Assembly (NCBI RefSeq): GCF_008704795.1
Contig: NZ_CP023690.1
Location: 4,908,501 to 4,972,500, forward strand
Source: Streptomyces spectabilis
GTDB lineage: Bacteria; Actinomycetota; Actinomycetes; Streptomycetales; Streptomycetaceae
DNA: 64,000 bases
Direction of reading: 5' to 3'
In this document: positions 52,386 to 64,000 of the stretch, one piece after another
Position numbering within the stretch: the stretch's first letter is position 1
How the letters are laid out: each line of letters opens with the position of its first letter
The notes under the pieces: model-generated
What the model was told of the DNA's origin: nothing
The model's database searches: none
Seen by the model: the letters and a program-made list of their open reading frames with translations, nothing else
Translations under genes and position numbers: made by a program

Positions 52386-52745
52386 TCAGGCTCCTTGAGC
52401 ATGGGACGGGGTCTCGGCGGCCGGGCTCGGGGGAGCCGGTGGGAGGTCTCCGGTCGGCACGCCAGCGGCGGAGGGCCCGCCCTTGCGTTCGCGCCAGGCG
52501 GCGCGCAGCATCTCGTGCCACCGCGGACGCTTGCGCGGCGGAACGTGATCTACACCACCGAGCGACCACGGATTGCATCGCAGGATGCGCCAGGCTGTGA
52601 GCGCTGTTCCCTTGACCGCACCGTGCCGGTCGATGGCGAGGTAGCCGTAGCGGGAGCACGACGGGTAGTACTTGCACACCGGGCCGAGGAGTGGACTGAT
52701 CGTCCACTGGTACAGCTTGATCAGCGCCAGCAGCGGGTACTTCAT
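52386..52745 (-). CDS. yidD: Membrane protein insertion efficiency factor YidD
   Basis: 119-residue YidD (Haemolysin-like UPF0161). The conserved core is [20 protein letters not shown] (about residues 12-31), then [15 protein letters not shown] and [17 protein letters not shown]. The Pro-rich tail after residue ~85 is extra. It assists YidC-dependent insertion. It overlaps the rnpA stop by four bases. Confidence 0.95.
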   Translation of the reverse strand: MKYPLLALIKLYQWTISPLLGPVCKYYPSCSRYGYLAIDRHGAVKGTALTAWRILRCNPWSLGGVDHVPPRKRPRWHEMLRAAWRERKGGPSAAGVPTGDLPPAPPSPAAETPSHAQGA

Positions 52746-53113
52746 CGCGCGCCCCCTCCAAGGAGGCGCCGCAGGGCGGCGTCCAGGTCTTGGGCCAGCT
52801 GTGCGTAGGTGGCGTCGCCCGCGCCGGGCAACGCTCGTACGACTACCAGGCTACCGGGGGGCACCAAGGCCAACCGGTCGCGTGTCAGATGGCGAAGTCG
52901 GCGCTTGACCGTATTGCGTACGACGGCTCCACCCACGGCCTTGCTCACGACGAAACCCGCACGCGTCGGGGGAAGGCTCTCCCCCGGCACGTGCGGGTCC
53001 GTTGCACCGCTGCGTAGATGGACGACGAGTAGCGGGCGTCCGGCCCGGCGTCCTCGGCGTACCGCGGTCGCGAAATCTTCGCGCCGCCTCAGCCGATGCT
53101 CGGTAGGCAGCAC
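52742..53113 (-). CDS. rnpA: Ribonuclease P protein component
   Basis: 123-residue protein subunit of RNase P, which processes the 5' end of tRNA precursors. The start [20 protein letters not shown] and the RNR-like motif [14 protein letters not shown] (about residues 60-73) are typical. It is between rpmH and yidD, the order found in most bacteria. The gap to rpmH is 21 bases. Confidence 0.95.
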   Translation of the reverse strand: MLPTEHRLRRREDFATAVRRGRRAGRPLLVVHLRSGATDPHVPGESLPPTRAGFVVSKAVGGAVVRNTVKRRLRHLTRDRLALVPPGSLVVVRALPGAGDATYAQLAQDLDAALRRLLGGGAR

Positions 53114-53134
53114 GACGTCATGACCTAGTTGCGC

Positions 53135-53272
53135 TTAGGCGGACAGGCTGGCGCGACCCTTGCTACGGCGGGACGCCAGGATGGCGCGGCCGGCACGGGT
53201 GCGCATACGCAGCCGGAAGCCGTGGGTCTTCGCGCGACGACGGTTGTTCGGCTGGAAGGTGCGCTTGCTCAC
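53135..53272 (-). CDS. rpmH: 50S ribosomal protein L34
   Basis: 45-residue L34, starting [20 protein letters not shown] and ending KGRASLSA. The start is the GTG at 53270-53272. It is the first gene of the leftward operon and divergent from dnaA, the standard arrangement at bacterial origins. The 386-bp gap 53273-53658 must hold its promoter; TTGTGA...TACACG is a possible but weak match on that strand. Confidence 0.97.
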   Translation of the reverse strand: MSKRTFQPNNRRRAKTHGFRLRMRTRAGRAILASRRSKGRASLSA

Positions 53273-53513
53273 TCGGGGGCTCCAGAAATGACTCGTGTGT
53301 TGGCGGGTATCGCCTGGCTGTCACCGTGCGCCCACGAGAAGCTCGGAGAAGCTCGCGTGTAGGCACCGAGTGCACCGCTTCACAATCACTGACCGTGATC
53401 TTTGCCCATCGGAGGCAGGCGGCAGCAGCCATCGACAACTCGACCTGGTTACGGTACGCGGGGCTACGCCATCCGGTCAAACCAGCCGTCAGGGAGAGAC
53501 ACTGTGCACAGCC

Positions 53514-53556
53514 TGTGGACAACAACTTGAACCGCACCCGTCGCCCTGACTACCGT
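53514..53556 (+). promoter_or_regulatory. dnaA promoter with a DnaA box
   Basis: TTGAAC (53527-53532), 18 bases, TACCGT (53551-53556): a good match to a housekeeping promoter, about 100 bases before dnaA. A perfect DnaA box (TTGTCCACA on the minus strand, 53514-53522) lies just upstream of the -35, and a weaker CTGTGCACA at 53502-53510. This fits autorepression by DnaA. Confidence 0.75.
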
Positions 53557-53658
53557 GGCTGAACTCCGATTCGTTCCCTTCCCCCTGCCCCTCCCGATTT
53601 CCGTCCCGACCCGTCCCAAGAACCACACCTTCGTGGGACCTGTGAGAGAGCGTGCCCT

Positions 53659-55608
53659 GTGGCTGACGTACCTGCCGATCTTGCCGCAGTGTGGCCAAGG
53701 GTTCTGGAGCAGCTGCTGGGCGAAGGCCGGGGGCAGGGCGTCGAGGCGAAGGACGAGCACTGGATCCGACGGTGCCAGCCGCTCGCGCTCGTCGCCGACA
53801 CCGCCCTCCTTGCCGTTCCGAACGAATTTGCGAAGGGCGTCCTGGAGGGCCGCCTCGCCCCAGTCGTCAGCGAGACGCTGAGCCGGGAGTGCGGGCGCCC
53901 GATCCGCATCGCCATCACGGTCGACGACTCCATGGGCGAGCCGCAGACCCCGCCCGCGCCGCCGGTCCAGCAACAGCAGCCGCGGTACGAGGACCAGCCC
54001 TCCCGCTACGAGGAGCAGCCGCCCCGCTACGAAGAGCCCGCGCCCCGGTACGAGGAGCCGGAGATGCCTTCCGCCTCCGGGCAGGGGCATGACACGTACG
54101 ACGCGTACGGGCGCCACCCCGGGGACGAGCGCTCCGCGGGCCCGCGCCCGGACCAGATGCCGTCGGCCCGCCCGGCGTATCCGGACTACCAGCGCCCCGG
54201 CGCCTGGCCGCAGCAGCCGCAGGACGACTACGGCTGGCAGCAGCCGCGCCTCGGCTTCCCCGAGCGCGACCCGTACGCGAGCCCCGGGCAACAGCCTCAG
54301 CACGACTACCGCCCGCAGCCGCCGCAGGAGCGCCCGCCGTACGAGCAGCAGCGCTCCGAACGGCCGGGGCAGGACCGCCACGACCGCCACGACCGGCGGG
54401 AGCGGCACGAGCCGCCCCCCGGCGCGGGCTCCGGCGCAGGGCCGCGCGGGGGCCCAGGAGGCCCTGGAGGCCCCTCGGGCCCCGTCGGGCACGGCGGGAC
54501 CCCCCTGCCCGCGTCGAGCGGCGCTCCCGGCCCCCTGGCCGCACAGCCGGCGCCCGCGACCGGCCCCGGTGAGCCCACCGCGCGCCTGAATCCGAAGTAC
54601 CTCTTCGACACCTTCGTGATCGGGGCGTCGAACCGCTTCGCGCACGCGGCCGCGGTCGCCGTCGCCGAGGCCCCCGCGAAGGCGTACAACCCCCTGTTCA
54701 TCTACGGGGAGTCGGGGCTCGGCAAGACGCACCTGCTGCACGCGATCGGGCACTACGCGCGCAGCCTCTACCCGGGCACGCGCGTGCGCTATGTGAGCTC
54801 CGAGGAGTTCACCAACGAGTTCATCAACTCCATCCGCGACGGCAAGGGCGACAGCTTCCGCAAGCGCTACCGCGAGATGGACATCCTGCTCGTCGACGAC
54901 ATCCAGTTCCTCGCGGACAAGGAGTCGACGCAGGAGGAGTTCTTCCACACGTTCAACACGCTGCACAACGCGAACAAGCAGATCGTGCTCTCCAGTGACC
55001 GGCCGCCCAAGCAGCTGGTGACCCTGGAGGACCGGCTGCGCAATCGCTTCGAGTGGGGCCTGATCACCGACGTCCAGCCGCCCGAGCTGGAGACGCGCAT
55101 CGCGATCCTGCGGAAGAAGGCGGTCCAGGAGCAGCTCAACGCACCGCCGGAGGTCCTGGAGTTCATCGCGTCCCGCATCTCGCGGAACATCCGTGAGCTG
55201 GAGGGCGCGCTGATCCGCGTCACGGCTTTCGCGTCGCTCAATCGACAGCCTGTGGACCTGGGACTCACCGAGATCGTCCTGAAGGACCTGATCCCGGGCG
55301 GCGAGGACGCGGCTCCGGAGATCACGGCGACGGCCATCATGGCGGCCACCGCCGACTACTTCGGTCTGACGGTGGACGACCTGTGCGGATCGTCGCGCAG
55401 CCGGGTCCTGGTGACGGCCCGCCAGATCGCCATGTACCTGTGCCGCGAGCTGACCGACCTCTCCCTGCCGAAGATCGGCGCGCAGTTCGGCGGCCGCGAC
55501 CACACGACGGTGATGCACGCCGACCGCAAGATCCGCGCGCTGATGGCCGAGCGCCGCTCGATCTACAACCAGGTCACCGAGCTCACCAACCGCATCAAGA
55601 ACGGCTGA
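53659..55608 (+). CDS. dnaA: Chromosomal replication initiator DnaA
   Basis: 649-residue initiator ATPase. Domain I is at about residues 1-95 ([20 protein letters not shown]). Domain II is a very long Pro/Gln/Arg/Gly-rich linker (about 96-310), a known Streptomyces feature. Domain III has Walker [10 protein letters not shown] (about 350) and Walker [10 protein letters not shown] (about 410). Domain IV ends with the box-reading motif [11 protein letters not shown] (about 610). The start is the GTG at 53659. It initiates at the oriC directly downstream and probably controls its own promoter. Confidence 0.98.
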   Translation: MADVPADLAAVWPRVLEQLLGEGRGQGVEAKDEHWIRRCQPLALVADTALLAVPNEFAKGVLEGRLAPVVSETLSRECGRPIRIAITVDDSMGEPQTPPAPPVQQQQPRYEDQPSRYEEQPPRYEEPAPRYEEPEMPSASGQGHDTYDAYGRHPGDERSAGPRPDQMPSARPAYPDYQRPGAWPQQPQDDYGWQQPRLGFPERDPYASPGQQPQHDYRPQPPQERPPYEQQRSERPGQDRHDRHDRRERHEPPPGAGSGAGPRGGPGGPGGPSGPVGHGGTPLPASSGAPGPLAAQPAPATGPGEPTARLNPKYLFDTFVIGASNRFAHAAAVAVAEAPAKAYNPLFIYGESGLGKTHLLHAIGHYARSLYPGTRVRYVSSEEFTNEFINSIRDGKGDSFRKRYREMDILLVDDIQFLADKESTQEEFFHTFNTLHNANKQIVLSSDRPPKQLVTLEDRLRNRFEWGLITDVQPPELETRIAILRKKAVQEQLNAPPEVLEFIASRISRNIRELEGALIRVTAFASLNRQPVDLGLTEIVLKDLIPGGEDAAPEITATAIMAATADYFGLTVDDLCGSSRSRVLVTARQIAMYLCRELTDLSLPKIGAQFGGRDHTTVMHADRKIRALMAERRSIYNQVTELTNRIKNG

Positions 55609-55631
55609 CAGCAAGGGCCGTACGCCGCGCC

Positions 55632-55664
55632 AGGGCGCCCAGGAGCACGTCTCCGGGGCGCCCT
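55632..55664 (+). terminator. Terminator of dnaA
   Basis: Stem AGGGCGCCC / GGGCGCCCT, extended inward by GGAG / CTCC across one mismatch, 24 bases past the stop. Confidence 0.75.
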
Positions 55665-55679
55665 TCGCGTTTTCCCGTG

Positions 55680-55754
55680 CCTACGTAGTCCGTGCCCTCG
55701 TAGTCCACGCCTCCGTAGTCCACGGCTACGCAGTCAGCGCCTACTCAGTGGCTC
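55680..55754. repeat. Five 15-bp tandem repeats between dnaA and oriC
   Basis: Units at 55680-55694, 55695-55709, 55710-55724, 55725-55739 and 55740-55754. The first three are nearly identical (CCTACGTAGTCCGTG, CCCTCGTAGTCCACG, CCTCCGTAGTCCACG) and the last two are degenerate. They precede the DnaA-box region by about 210 bases. Confidence 0.8.
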
Positions 55755-55965
55755 GACCCACAGCGCCTACGAGGGCCTGCGGTGAGGTCGCTCCACAGCG
55801 CCCCGACGCCCCTTCCGGGTTCCACCAGCGCCCTCCTGAGAGCCGCCGACGCCTGCGCGGAACCCCCTCCGGCCCCGCCCTCACAGCTGTGCACGGCCCC
55901 GATCGCCCCCGATATCCGCGACCTGTTCGTCATCTTCTGTTCGATTCATGGTCACCTCACCTGGG

Positions 55966-56528
55966 TTCTCCACAGATCAGCGGTCTTTTCGCCCTCCACA
56001 CCCTGGGGACTGGGAAGTTGTCCCAACCGTGTCCACAGGGCACCCTGCTGAATGGTCATCAGGCCAGGTCAAGTGGTTGTGGATTCGTGGACGAAGACTG
56101 TCCACAGACTGTGGATGAAGATCTTGTCCACAGGGGGTGGGAAAAGTTGTCCACCGGCGGCCCACAGGCTGAGGCCTGTTGTGCACAGCTTCTCCCCAGC
56201 CCTGTCCACTGTTCGGCAACGCGACGCGCCCTCTCACCGGGTCGAGTGAAAGGCGTCACACAAAGGTGCCGGGTTGCCCTGTGGGGAAGCTGGGTAAAGC
56301 TGGGGACAGGGCTGGGGAGAAGTAGCCCTCTCCTGTGCATCGGGTGTGCAGAACTTTCGCCCGTCCACAGTTACCCCCGGTTGTCCACCGCCGTCGCCCA
56401 CAGGGCCAGTGGACAAAAAACGGACGCTGACCTGCGCATACGCGGTTATCCACGGTTTCCACAGGCCCTACTACTACTCCCGACTAGAGAGAGTCAGATT
56501 TCCGCTTTGAAGTGGGGGCTGTGCACAA
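55966..56528. other. oriC: oriC: chromosomal replication origin
   Basis: The 1035-bp gap 55609-56643 between dnaA and dnaN carries about 20 DnaA boxes. Best matches to TTGTCCACA: 56124-56132 (perfect); one mismatch at 56029, 56098, 56147, 56179, 56381 (plus strand) and 56408, 56520 (minus). TTATCCACA-like: 56110 (minus) and 56446. TTCTCCACA at 55966. Weaker sites (two mismatches) at 56018, 56078, 56086, 56202, 56280, 56345, 56361, 56394 and 56455. This number and placement fit the known Streptomyces oriC, which has around 19 boxes. Confidence 0.95.
56446..56479 (+). promoter_or_regulatory. Candidate unwinding element: paired DnaA boxes, GC step, DnaA-trio repeat
   Basis: TTATCCACG (56446-56454) and GTTTCCACA (56455-56463) abut each other. 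They are followed by GGCC (56464-56467) and three CTA triplets plus CTC (56468-56479). This is the order of the basal unwinding system defined in B. subtilis (boxes, GC-rich step, then 3'-GAT-5' trios). Confidence 0.6.
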
Positions 56529-56643
56529 CTCGCCGCTCGGCCCGCCACGACCTATCGGCACGACTTGACCCCGACGGGCACCAGCTGTCAGTGCGGTGCG
56601 TCAGACTGGTCCCCAGTGCCAGCAACAGCAGGAGGGCGGCTAA

Positions 56644-57774
56644 GTGAAGATCCGGGTGGAACGCGACGTACTCGCGGAGGCGGTGGCGTGGGCGGCACGC
56701 AGCCTCCCGGCTCGGCCGCCAGCGCCCGTCCTCGCGGGCCTGCTGCTGAAGGCCGAGGAGGGCGCCCTCTCCCTGTCCAGCTTCGACTACGAGGTCTCGG
56801 CCCGCGTCTCCGTGGACGCCGAGGTCGACGAGGAGGGCACGGTCCTCGTCTCCGGCCGCCTGCTCGCCGACATCTGCCGCGCCCTGCCGAACCGCCCGGT
56901 GGAGATCTCCACAGACGGTGTACGGGCGACGGTGGTCTGCGGCTCCTCCCGCTTCACCCTCCACACCCTGCCTGTGGAGGAGTACCCGGCGCTGCCGCAG
57001 ATGCCGACCGCCACGGGCACCGTCCCCGGTGAGGTCTTCGCCTCGGCCGCCTCCCAGGTCGCCATTGCCGCGGGCCGCGACGACACCCTGCCCGTCCTCA
57101 CCGGTGTCCGCATCGAGATCGAGGGCGACACGGTCACGCTGGCCTCCACCGACCGCTACCGCTTCGCGGTCCGCGAGTTCCTGTGGAAGCCGGAGAACCC
57201 GGAGACGTCCGCCGTCGCCCTGGTGCCCGCCAAGACGCTCCTGGACACCGCCAAGGCGCTCACGAGCGGCGACACGGTCACCCTGGCCCTGTCCGGCTCC
57301 GGCGCGGGCGAGGGCCTCATCGGCTTCGAGGGCGCGGGCCGCCGTACGACGACCCGCCTCCTGGAGGGCGACCTCCCGAAGTACCGCACGCTCTTCCCGA
57401 CGGAGTTCAACTCGGTCGCCGTCATCGAGACCGCCCCCTTCGTGGAGGCCGTCAAGCGCGTCGCGCTCGTGGCCGAGCGGAACACCCCGGTGCGGCTCAG
57501 CTTCGAGCAGGGCGTGCTCATCCTGGAGGCCGGTTCCAGCGACGACGCACAGGCTGTGGAAAGGGTCGACGCCCAGCTCGAGGGCGACGACATCTCGATC
57601 GCCTTCAACCCGACGTTCCTGCTCGACGGCCTGAGCGCGATCGACTCCCCGGTCGCCCAGCTGTCGTTCACGACGTCGACGAAGCCCGCGCTCCTGAGCG
57701 GCAAGCCGGCCGTGGACGCCGAGGCGGACGAGGCGTACAAGTACCTGATCATGCCCGTACGTCTGAGCGGCTGA
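56644..57774 (+). CDS. dnaN: DNA polymerase III beta subunit (sliding clamp)
   Basis: 376-residue processivity clamp, a dimer of three similar domains each about 120 residues. The start MKIRVERDVLAEAVAWAARS at the GTG 56644 follows CAGGAGGGCG. The C terminus VRLSG is the usual family ending. Standard position after oriC, rightward with gnd, recF, dciA and gyrBA. Confidence 0.98.
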   Translation: MKIRVERDVLAEAVAWAARSLPARPPAPVLAGLLLKAEEGALSLSSFDYEVSARVSVDAEVDEEGTVLVSGRLLADICRALPNRPVEISTDGVRATVVCGSSRFTLHTLPVEEYPALPQMPTATGTVPGEVFASAASQVAIAAGRDDTLPVLTGVRIEIEGDTVTLASTDRYRFAVREFLWKPENPETSAVALVPAKTLLDTAKALTSGDTVTLALSGSGAGEGLIGFEGAGRRTTTRLLEGDLPKYRTLFPTEFNSVAVIETAPFVEAVKRVALVAERNTPVRLSFEQGVLILEAGSSDDAQAVERVDAQLEGDDISIAFNPTFLLDGLSAIDSPVAQLSFTTSTKPALLSGKPAVDAEADEAYKYLIMPVRLSG

Positions 57775-57907
57775 GCCCACAGGTGTGTGGCCGCGTCCGG
57801 GCGTAGGCTCGGACGCGGGTACGAACGTGCCGCGGGTACGCGGAGCCGCTCAGCGCAGAGCGGCCGTGACGTGCCCTCACGCCACATCGCTAGTTAGGAA
57901 CGCACTG

Positions 57908-58792
57908 ATGGAGCTCGGTCTCGTCGGCCTCGGCAAGATGGGCGGCAACATGCGCGAGCGCATTCGCCGCGCAGGCCACACCGTCATCGGATACGACCGC
58001 AATCCGGACCTCGCCGATGTCCACAGCCTCGAAGAGCTGGTGAGCAAGCTCAAGGGCCCGCGCGTGGTGTGGGTGATGGTCCCGGCCGGAGCCGCGACCC
58101 AGTCGACGATCGACGAGCTCGCCGAGCTGCTTTCGCCCGGCGACGTCGTCGTGGACGGCGGGAACTCCCGCTGGACGGACGACGAGAAGCACGCCGAGGA
58201 GCTCGCCGCCAAGGGCATCGGCTTCGTCGACTGCGGCGTCTCCGGCGGCGTCTGGGGCCTGCAGAACGGCTACGCGCTGATGTACGGCGGCGACAAGGAG
58301 AACGTCGCCAAGGTGCAGCCCATCTTCGACGCGCTCAAGCCGGAGGGCGACTTCGGCTCCGTGCACGCGGGCAAGGTCGGCGCCGGCCACTTCGCGAAGA
58401 TGGTTCACAACGGCATCGAGTACGCGATGATGCAGGCCTATGCCGAGGGCTGGGAGCTGCTTGAGGCCGTGGACTCGGTCACGGATGTCCGTGAGGTCTT
58501 CCGGTCGTGGCAGGAGGGCACGGTGATCCGTTCCTGGCTGCTCGACCTGGCGGTCAACGCGCTGGACGACGACGAGCACCTGGACAAGCTGCGCGGCTTC
58601 GCGGCCGACTCCGGCGAGGGCCGGTGGACGGTCGAGGCGGCGATCGACAACGCGGTGCCGCTGCCCGCGATCACGGCGTCCCTGTTCGCGCGCTTCGCCT
58701 CGCGGCAGGACGACTCACCGCAGATGAAGATGATCGCGGCGCTGCGCAACCAGTTCGGCGGCCACGCCGTCGAGTCCAAGAGCGAGCACTGA
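57908..58792 (+). CDS. gnd: 6-phosphogluconate dehydrogenase (short, decarboxylating type)
   Basis: 294-residue enzyme converting 6-phosphogluconate to ribulose 5-phosphate with NAD(P). It is the short form (YqeC/GndA type) lacking the second half of the E. coli enzyme. The nucleotide motif is GLVGLGKMGGNM (about 4-15), the substrate block GGVWGLQNGYALMYGG (about 112-127), and the catalytic region GHFAKMVHNGIEY (about 160-172). The placement between dnaN and recF is a Streptomyces/actinobacterial trait and has no obvious replication role. ATG 57908 after AGGAACG. Confidence 0.95.
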   Translation: MELGLVGLGKMGGNMRERIRRAGHTVIGYDRNPDLADVHSLEELVSKLKGPRVVWVMVPAGAATQSTIDELAELLSPGDVVVDGGNSRWTDDEKHAEELAAKGIGFVDCGVSGGVWGLQNGYALMYGGDKENVAKVQPIFDALKPEGDFGSVHAGKVGAGHFAKMVHNGIEYAMMQAYAEGWELLEAVDSVTDVREVFRSWQEGTVIRSWLLDLAVNALDDDEHLDKLRGFAADSGEGRWTVEAAIDNAVPLPAITASLFARFASRQDDSPQMKMIAALRNQFGGHAVESKSEH

Positions 58793-58836
58793 TCCACAGC
58801 CCGCGCGGCCCGTTGTCCACAGTCTGTGTGGACCGC
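58790..58836. promoter_or_regulatory. DnaA boxes between gnd and recF
   Basis: TGATCCACA (58790-58798, overlapping the gnd stop), a perfect TTGTCCACA (58813-58821) and CGGTCCACA on the minus strand (58827-58835), in a 132-bp gap before recF. Confidence 0.6.
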
Positions 58837-58924
58837 GGCGGGCCGTGGCGGGCGGGCCGCCGGCACCCAGGCCACGGCGGCCCCTAGCCACAGCAGGAAA
58901 GCCGGGGGAGGTCGGCGCCACACC

Positions 58925-60049
58925 ATGCACGTCACGCACCTGTCCCTCGCCGACTTCCGCTCGTACGCCCGGGTCGAGGTTCCGCTCGACCCGGGCGTCA
59001 CCGCGTTCGTGGGGCCGAACGGCCAGGGCAAGACCAACCTCGTCGAGGCCGTCGGCTATCTGGCGACGCTCGGCAGCCACCGGGTCTCCTCGGACGCGCC
59101 CCTGGTGCGCATGGGCGCCGACCGGGCCGTCATCCGGGCCGCCGTCCGGCAGGGCGAGCGCCAGCAGCTCATCGAGCTCGAACTGAACCCGGGCAAGGCG
59201 AACCGCGCCCGCATCAACCGGTCCTCGCAGGTCAGGCCCCGTGACGTCCTGGGCATCGTGCGCACGGTCCTGTTCGCCCCCGAGGACCTGGCCCTGATCA
59301 AGGGTGACCCCGGAGAGCGGCGGCGCTTCCTCGACGAGCTGATCACCGCCCGCTCCCCGCGCATGGCGGCGGTCCGCTCCGACTACGACCGCGTCCTGAA
59401 GCAGCGCAACACGCTCCTGAAGTCCGCCGCCCTCGCCCGGCGCCACGGCGGCCGCTCCATGGACCTGTCGACCCTCGACGTCTGGGACCAGCACCTCGCC
59501 CGGGCGGGCGCCGAACTGCTCGCCCAGCGCCTCGACCTCATCGCCGCGCTCCAGCCGCTCGCCGACAAGGCGTACGAACAGCTGGCCCCCGGCGGCGGCC
59601 CGCTCGGCCTCGACTACAAGCCCTCCTCGCCCGGAATCGTCAGCCACGCGCGCGAGGAGCTCTACGAGCAGTTGATCGCCGCTCTGGAAGAGGCCCGCAA
59701 GCAGGAGATCGAGCGGGGCGTCACTCTCGTAGGACCCCACAGGGACGACCTACTACTCAAACTTGGCCAGCTGCCCGCGAAGGGCTACGCCTCCCATGGA
59801 GAGTCGTGGTCGTACGCGCTCGCGCTGCGCCTCGCCTCGTACGACCTGCTCCGGGCCGAGGGCAATGAGCCGGTGCTCGTCCTCGACGACGTCTTCGCCG
59901 AGCTGGACGCGCGCCGCCGGGAGCGGCTCGCGGAACTGGTGGCCCCCGGGGAGCAGGTCCTGGTCACGGCGGCCGTGGACGACGACGTACCGGCTGTGCT
60001 GACCGGAGCGCGGTACGCCGTGTCCGGGGGCGAGGTGGAGCGCGTATGA
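58925..60049 (+). CDS. recF: DNA replication and repair protein RecF
   Basis: 374-residue ABC/SMC-type ATPase that helps load RecA at gaps. Walker A is GPNGQGKT (30-37), the signature region is [16 protein letters not shown] (about 292-307), and Walker B is [13 protein letters not shown] (about 315-327). The start [14 protein letters not shown] follows GGGGAGGT. The stop overlaps the dciA start by four bases (ATGA). Confidence 0.96.
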   Translation: MHVTHLSLADFRSYARVEVPLDPGVTAFVGPNGQGKTNLVEAVGYLATLGSHRVSSDAPLVRMGADRAVIRAAVRQGERQQLIELELNPGKANRARINRSSQVRPRDVLGIVRTVLFAPEDLALIKGDPGERRRFLDELITARSPRMAAVRSDYDRVLKQRNTLLKSAALARRHGGRSMDLSTLDVWDQHLARAGAELLAQRLDLIAALQPLADKAYEQLAPGGGPLGLDYKPSSPGIVSHAREELYEQLIAALEEARKQEIERGVTLVGPHRDDLLLKLGQLPAKGYASHGESWSYALALRLASYDLLRAEGNEPVLVLDDVFAELDARRRERLAELVAPGEQVLVTAAVDDDVPAVLTGARYAVSGGEVERV

Positions 60050-60642
60050 CCGAGCCCGGCAAGCCGTCGGAGTCCCGCAAGCCGTCCGACGCGGCCCGCC
60101 CCGCGGAGCCCGCCGAGGCCGGGGCGTCCCGGCCCGCGCCGCCGGAGCCCTCCGGTGTCGACCTCGCCCGCGTCGCCCTGCGCGCCGCCAAGGAGCAGGC
60201 ACGCGCGCGTGGGGACGCGACCCGCCAGAAGAAGCAGGCCCGGCGCGGCGGCCTGCGCTCGGGCGCGCGCTCCGACGGGCGCGATCCGCTGCCGCTCGGC
60301 TCCGCGATCAACCGTCTGATCACCGAGCGCGGCTGGGAGACCCCGGCGGCCGTCGGCGGCGTGATGGGCCGCTGGCCCGAGATCGTCGGCGAGGACCTCG
60401 CCAAGCACTGCGTACCGCAGCGGTACGACGAGAACGAGCGCGTCCTGACCGTGCAGTGCGACTCCACGGCCTGGGCGACGAACCTGCGGCTGCTCGCTCC
60501 GCAGCTGGTCGCGCGCCTGAACGAGGACCTGGGGCAGGGCACCGTACGCCTCATCAAGGTCCTCGGACCCGGTGGCCCCGCACGCCGCTTCGGACCCTTG
60601 CGGGCGCCCGGCAGCACGGGTCCCGGCGACACCTACGGATGA
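60046..60642 (+). CDS. dciA: DciA/DUF721 family protein, predicted helicase loader
   Basis: 198-residue DUF721 protein. The N-terminal ~75 residues are Pro/Ala/Arg-rich and disordered. The KH-like DUF721 domain covers about 88-185 ([56 protein letters not shown]). DciA is the ancestral partner that loads DnaB in bacteria without DnaC; its mycobacterial orthologue also lies between recF and gyrB. It is translationally coupled to recF. Confidence 0.9.
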   Translation: MTEPGKPSESRKPSDAARPAEPAEAGASRPAPPEPSGVDLARVALRAAKEQARARGDATRQKKQARRGGLRSGARSDGRDPLPLGSAINRLITERGWETPAAVGGVMGRWPEIVGEDLAKHCVPQRYDENERVLTVQCDSTAWATNLRLLAPQLVARLNEDLGQGTVRLIKVLGPGGPARRFGPLRAPGSTGPGDTYG

Positions 60643-63028
<2,386 letters not shown>

Positions 63029-63084
63029 GCCGGTCAGGCACCCCGACGGCTGCTGACTGACGTACGAAAGGATCTTGACCGGCC

Positions 63085-64000
<916 letters not shown>

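Noticed and set aside
53464..55614. 716-codon frame antisense to dnaA
   Set aside because: Shadow of dnaA, running into its promoter region.
55609..56643. Genes in the dnaA-dnaN gap
   Set aside because: Short frames exist but they run through the DnaA boxes and lack RBS; the segment is oriC.

Overview
The window is the oriC region of a Streptomyces chromosome. It is very GC-rich, starts are often GTG with GGAGG-type ribosome binding sites, and the gene order rpmH-dnaA-oriC-dnaN-gnd-recF-dciA-gyrB-gyrA is the one known from S. coelicolor. The other arm (rnpA, yidD, yidC, jag, rsmG, parAB, trxAB, sigM, murJ, cca) matches the actinobacterial origin block also seen in Mycobacterium. I am confident of the genus but cannot name a species.

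Layout. 0-16.7 kb is a looser mix: LMW phosphatase and a PLP enzyme, LysR, Nudix, a flavohaemoglobin-like protein, HAD, GNATs, an MFS/MarR pair, an ECF41-type sigma factor with an FAD oxidoreductase, and a DHFR-like protein. 16.7-22 kb holds dnaB, a MATE exporter and the rpsF-ssb-rpsR-rplI operon. 22-33 kb is rich in envelope genes: femX, an alanine-racemase-like protein, a GT87 membrane glycosyltransferase, a class A PBP, PadR, inositol-phosphate synthase and MFS. 34-46 kb is cca, DUF6049, murJ, a pseudokinase, sigM with its anti-sigma factor, and trxBA. 47-53 kb is parAB and the ribosome/membrane-insertion operon ending at rpmH. 53.3-64 kb is dnaA, a ~1 kb oriC with about 20 DnaA boxes, dnaN, gnd, recF, dciA, gyrB and the 5' part of gyrA.

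The genes serve linked tasks: initiation (DnaA, oriC, DnaB, DciA, DnaN, SSB, gyrase), origin segregation (ParA, ParB and parS), and wall growth (MurJ, pseudokinase, PBP, FemX). The densest non-coding signal is a set of twelve parS sites (TGTTTCACGTGAAACA or one mismatch) between 4.2 and 49.5 kb. Several lie at the exact centre of long perfect palindromes that look like transcription terminators, two lie inside reading frames, and one supplies a start codon.

Other signals outside genes are: a DnaA-box cluster upstream of dnaB, DnaA boxes upstream of parA and between gnd and recF, a DnaA-trio-like CTA repeat beside the last oriC boxes, a five-unit 15-bp tandem repeat after dnaA, a four-unit 28-bp tandem repeat after the alanine-racemase-like gene, a PadR palindrome, a triple direct repeat at MFS/marR, and a SigR-type promoter at trxB. 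I found no tRNA or rRNA gene, insertion sequence, prophage or CRISPR array.
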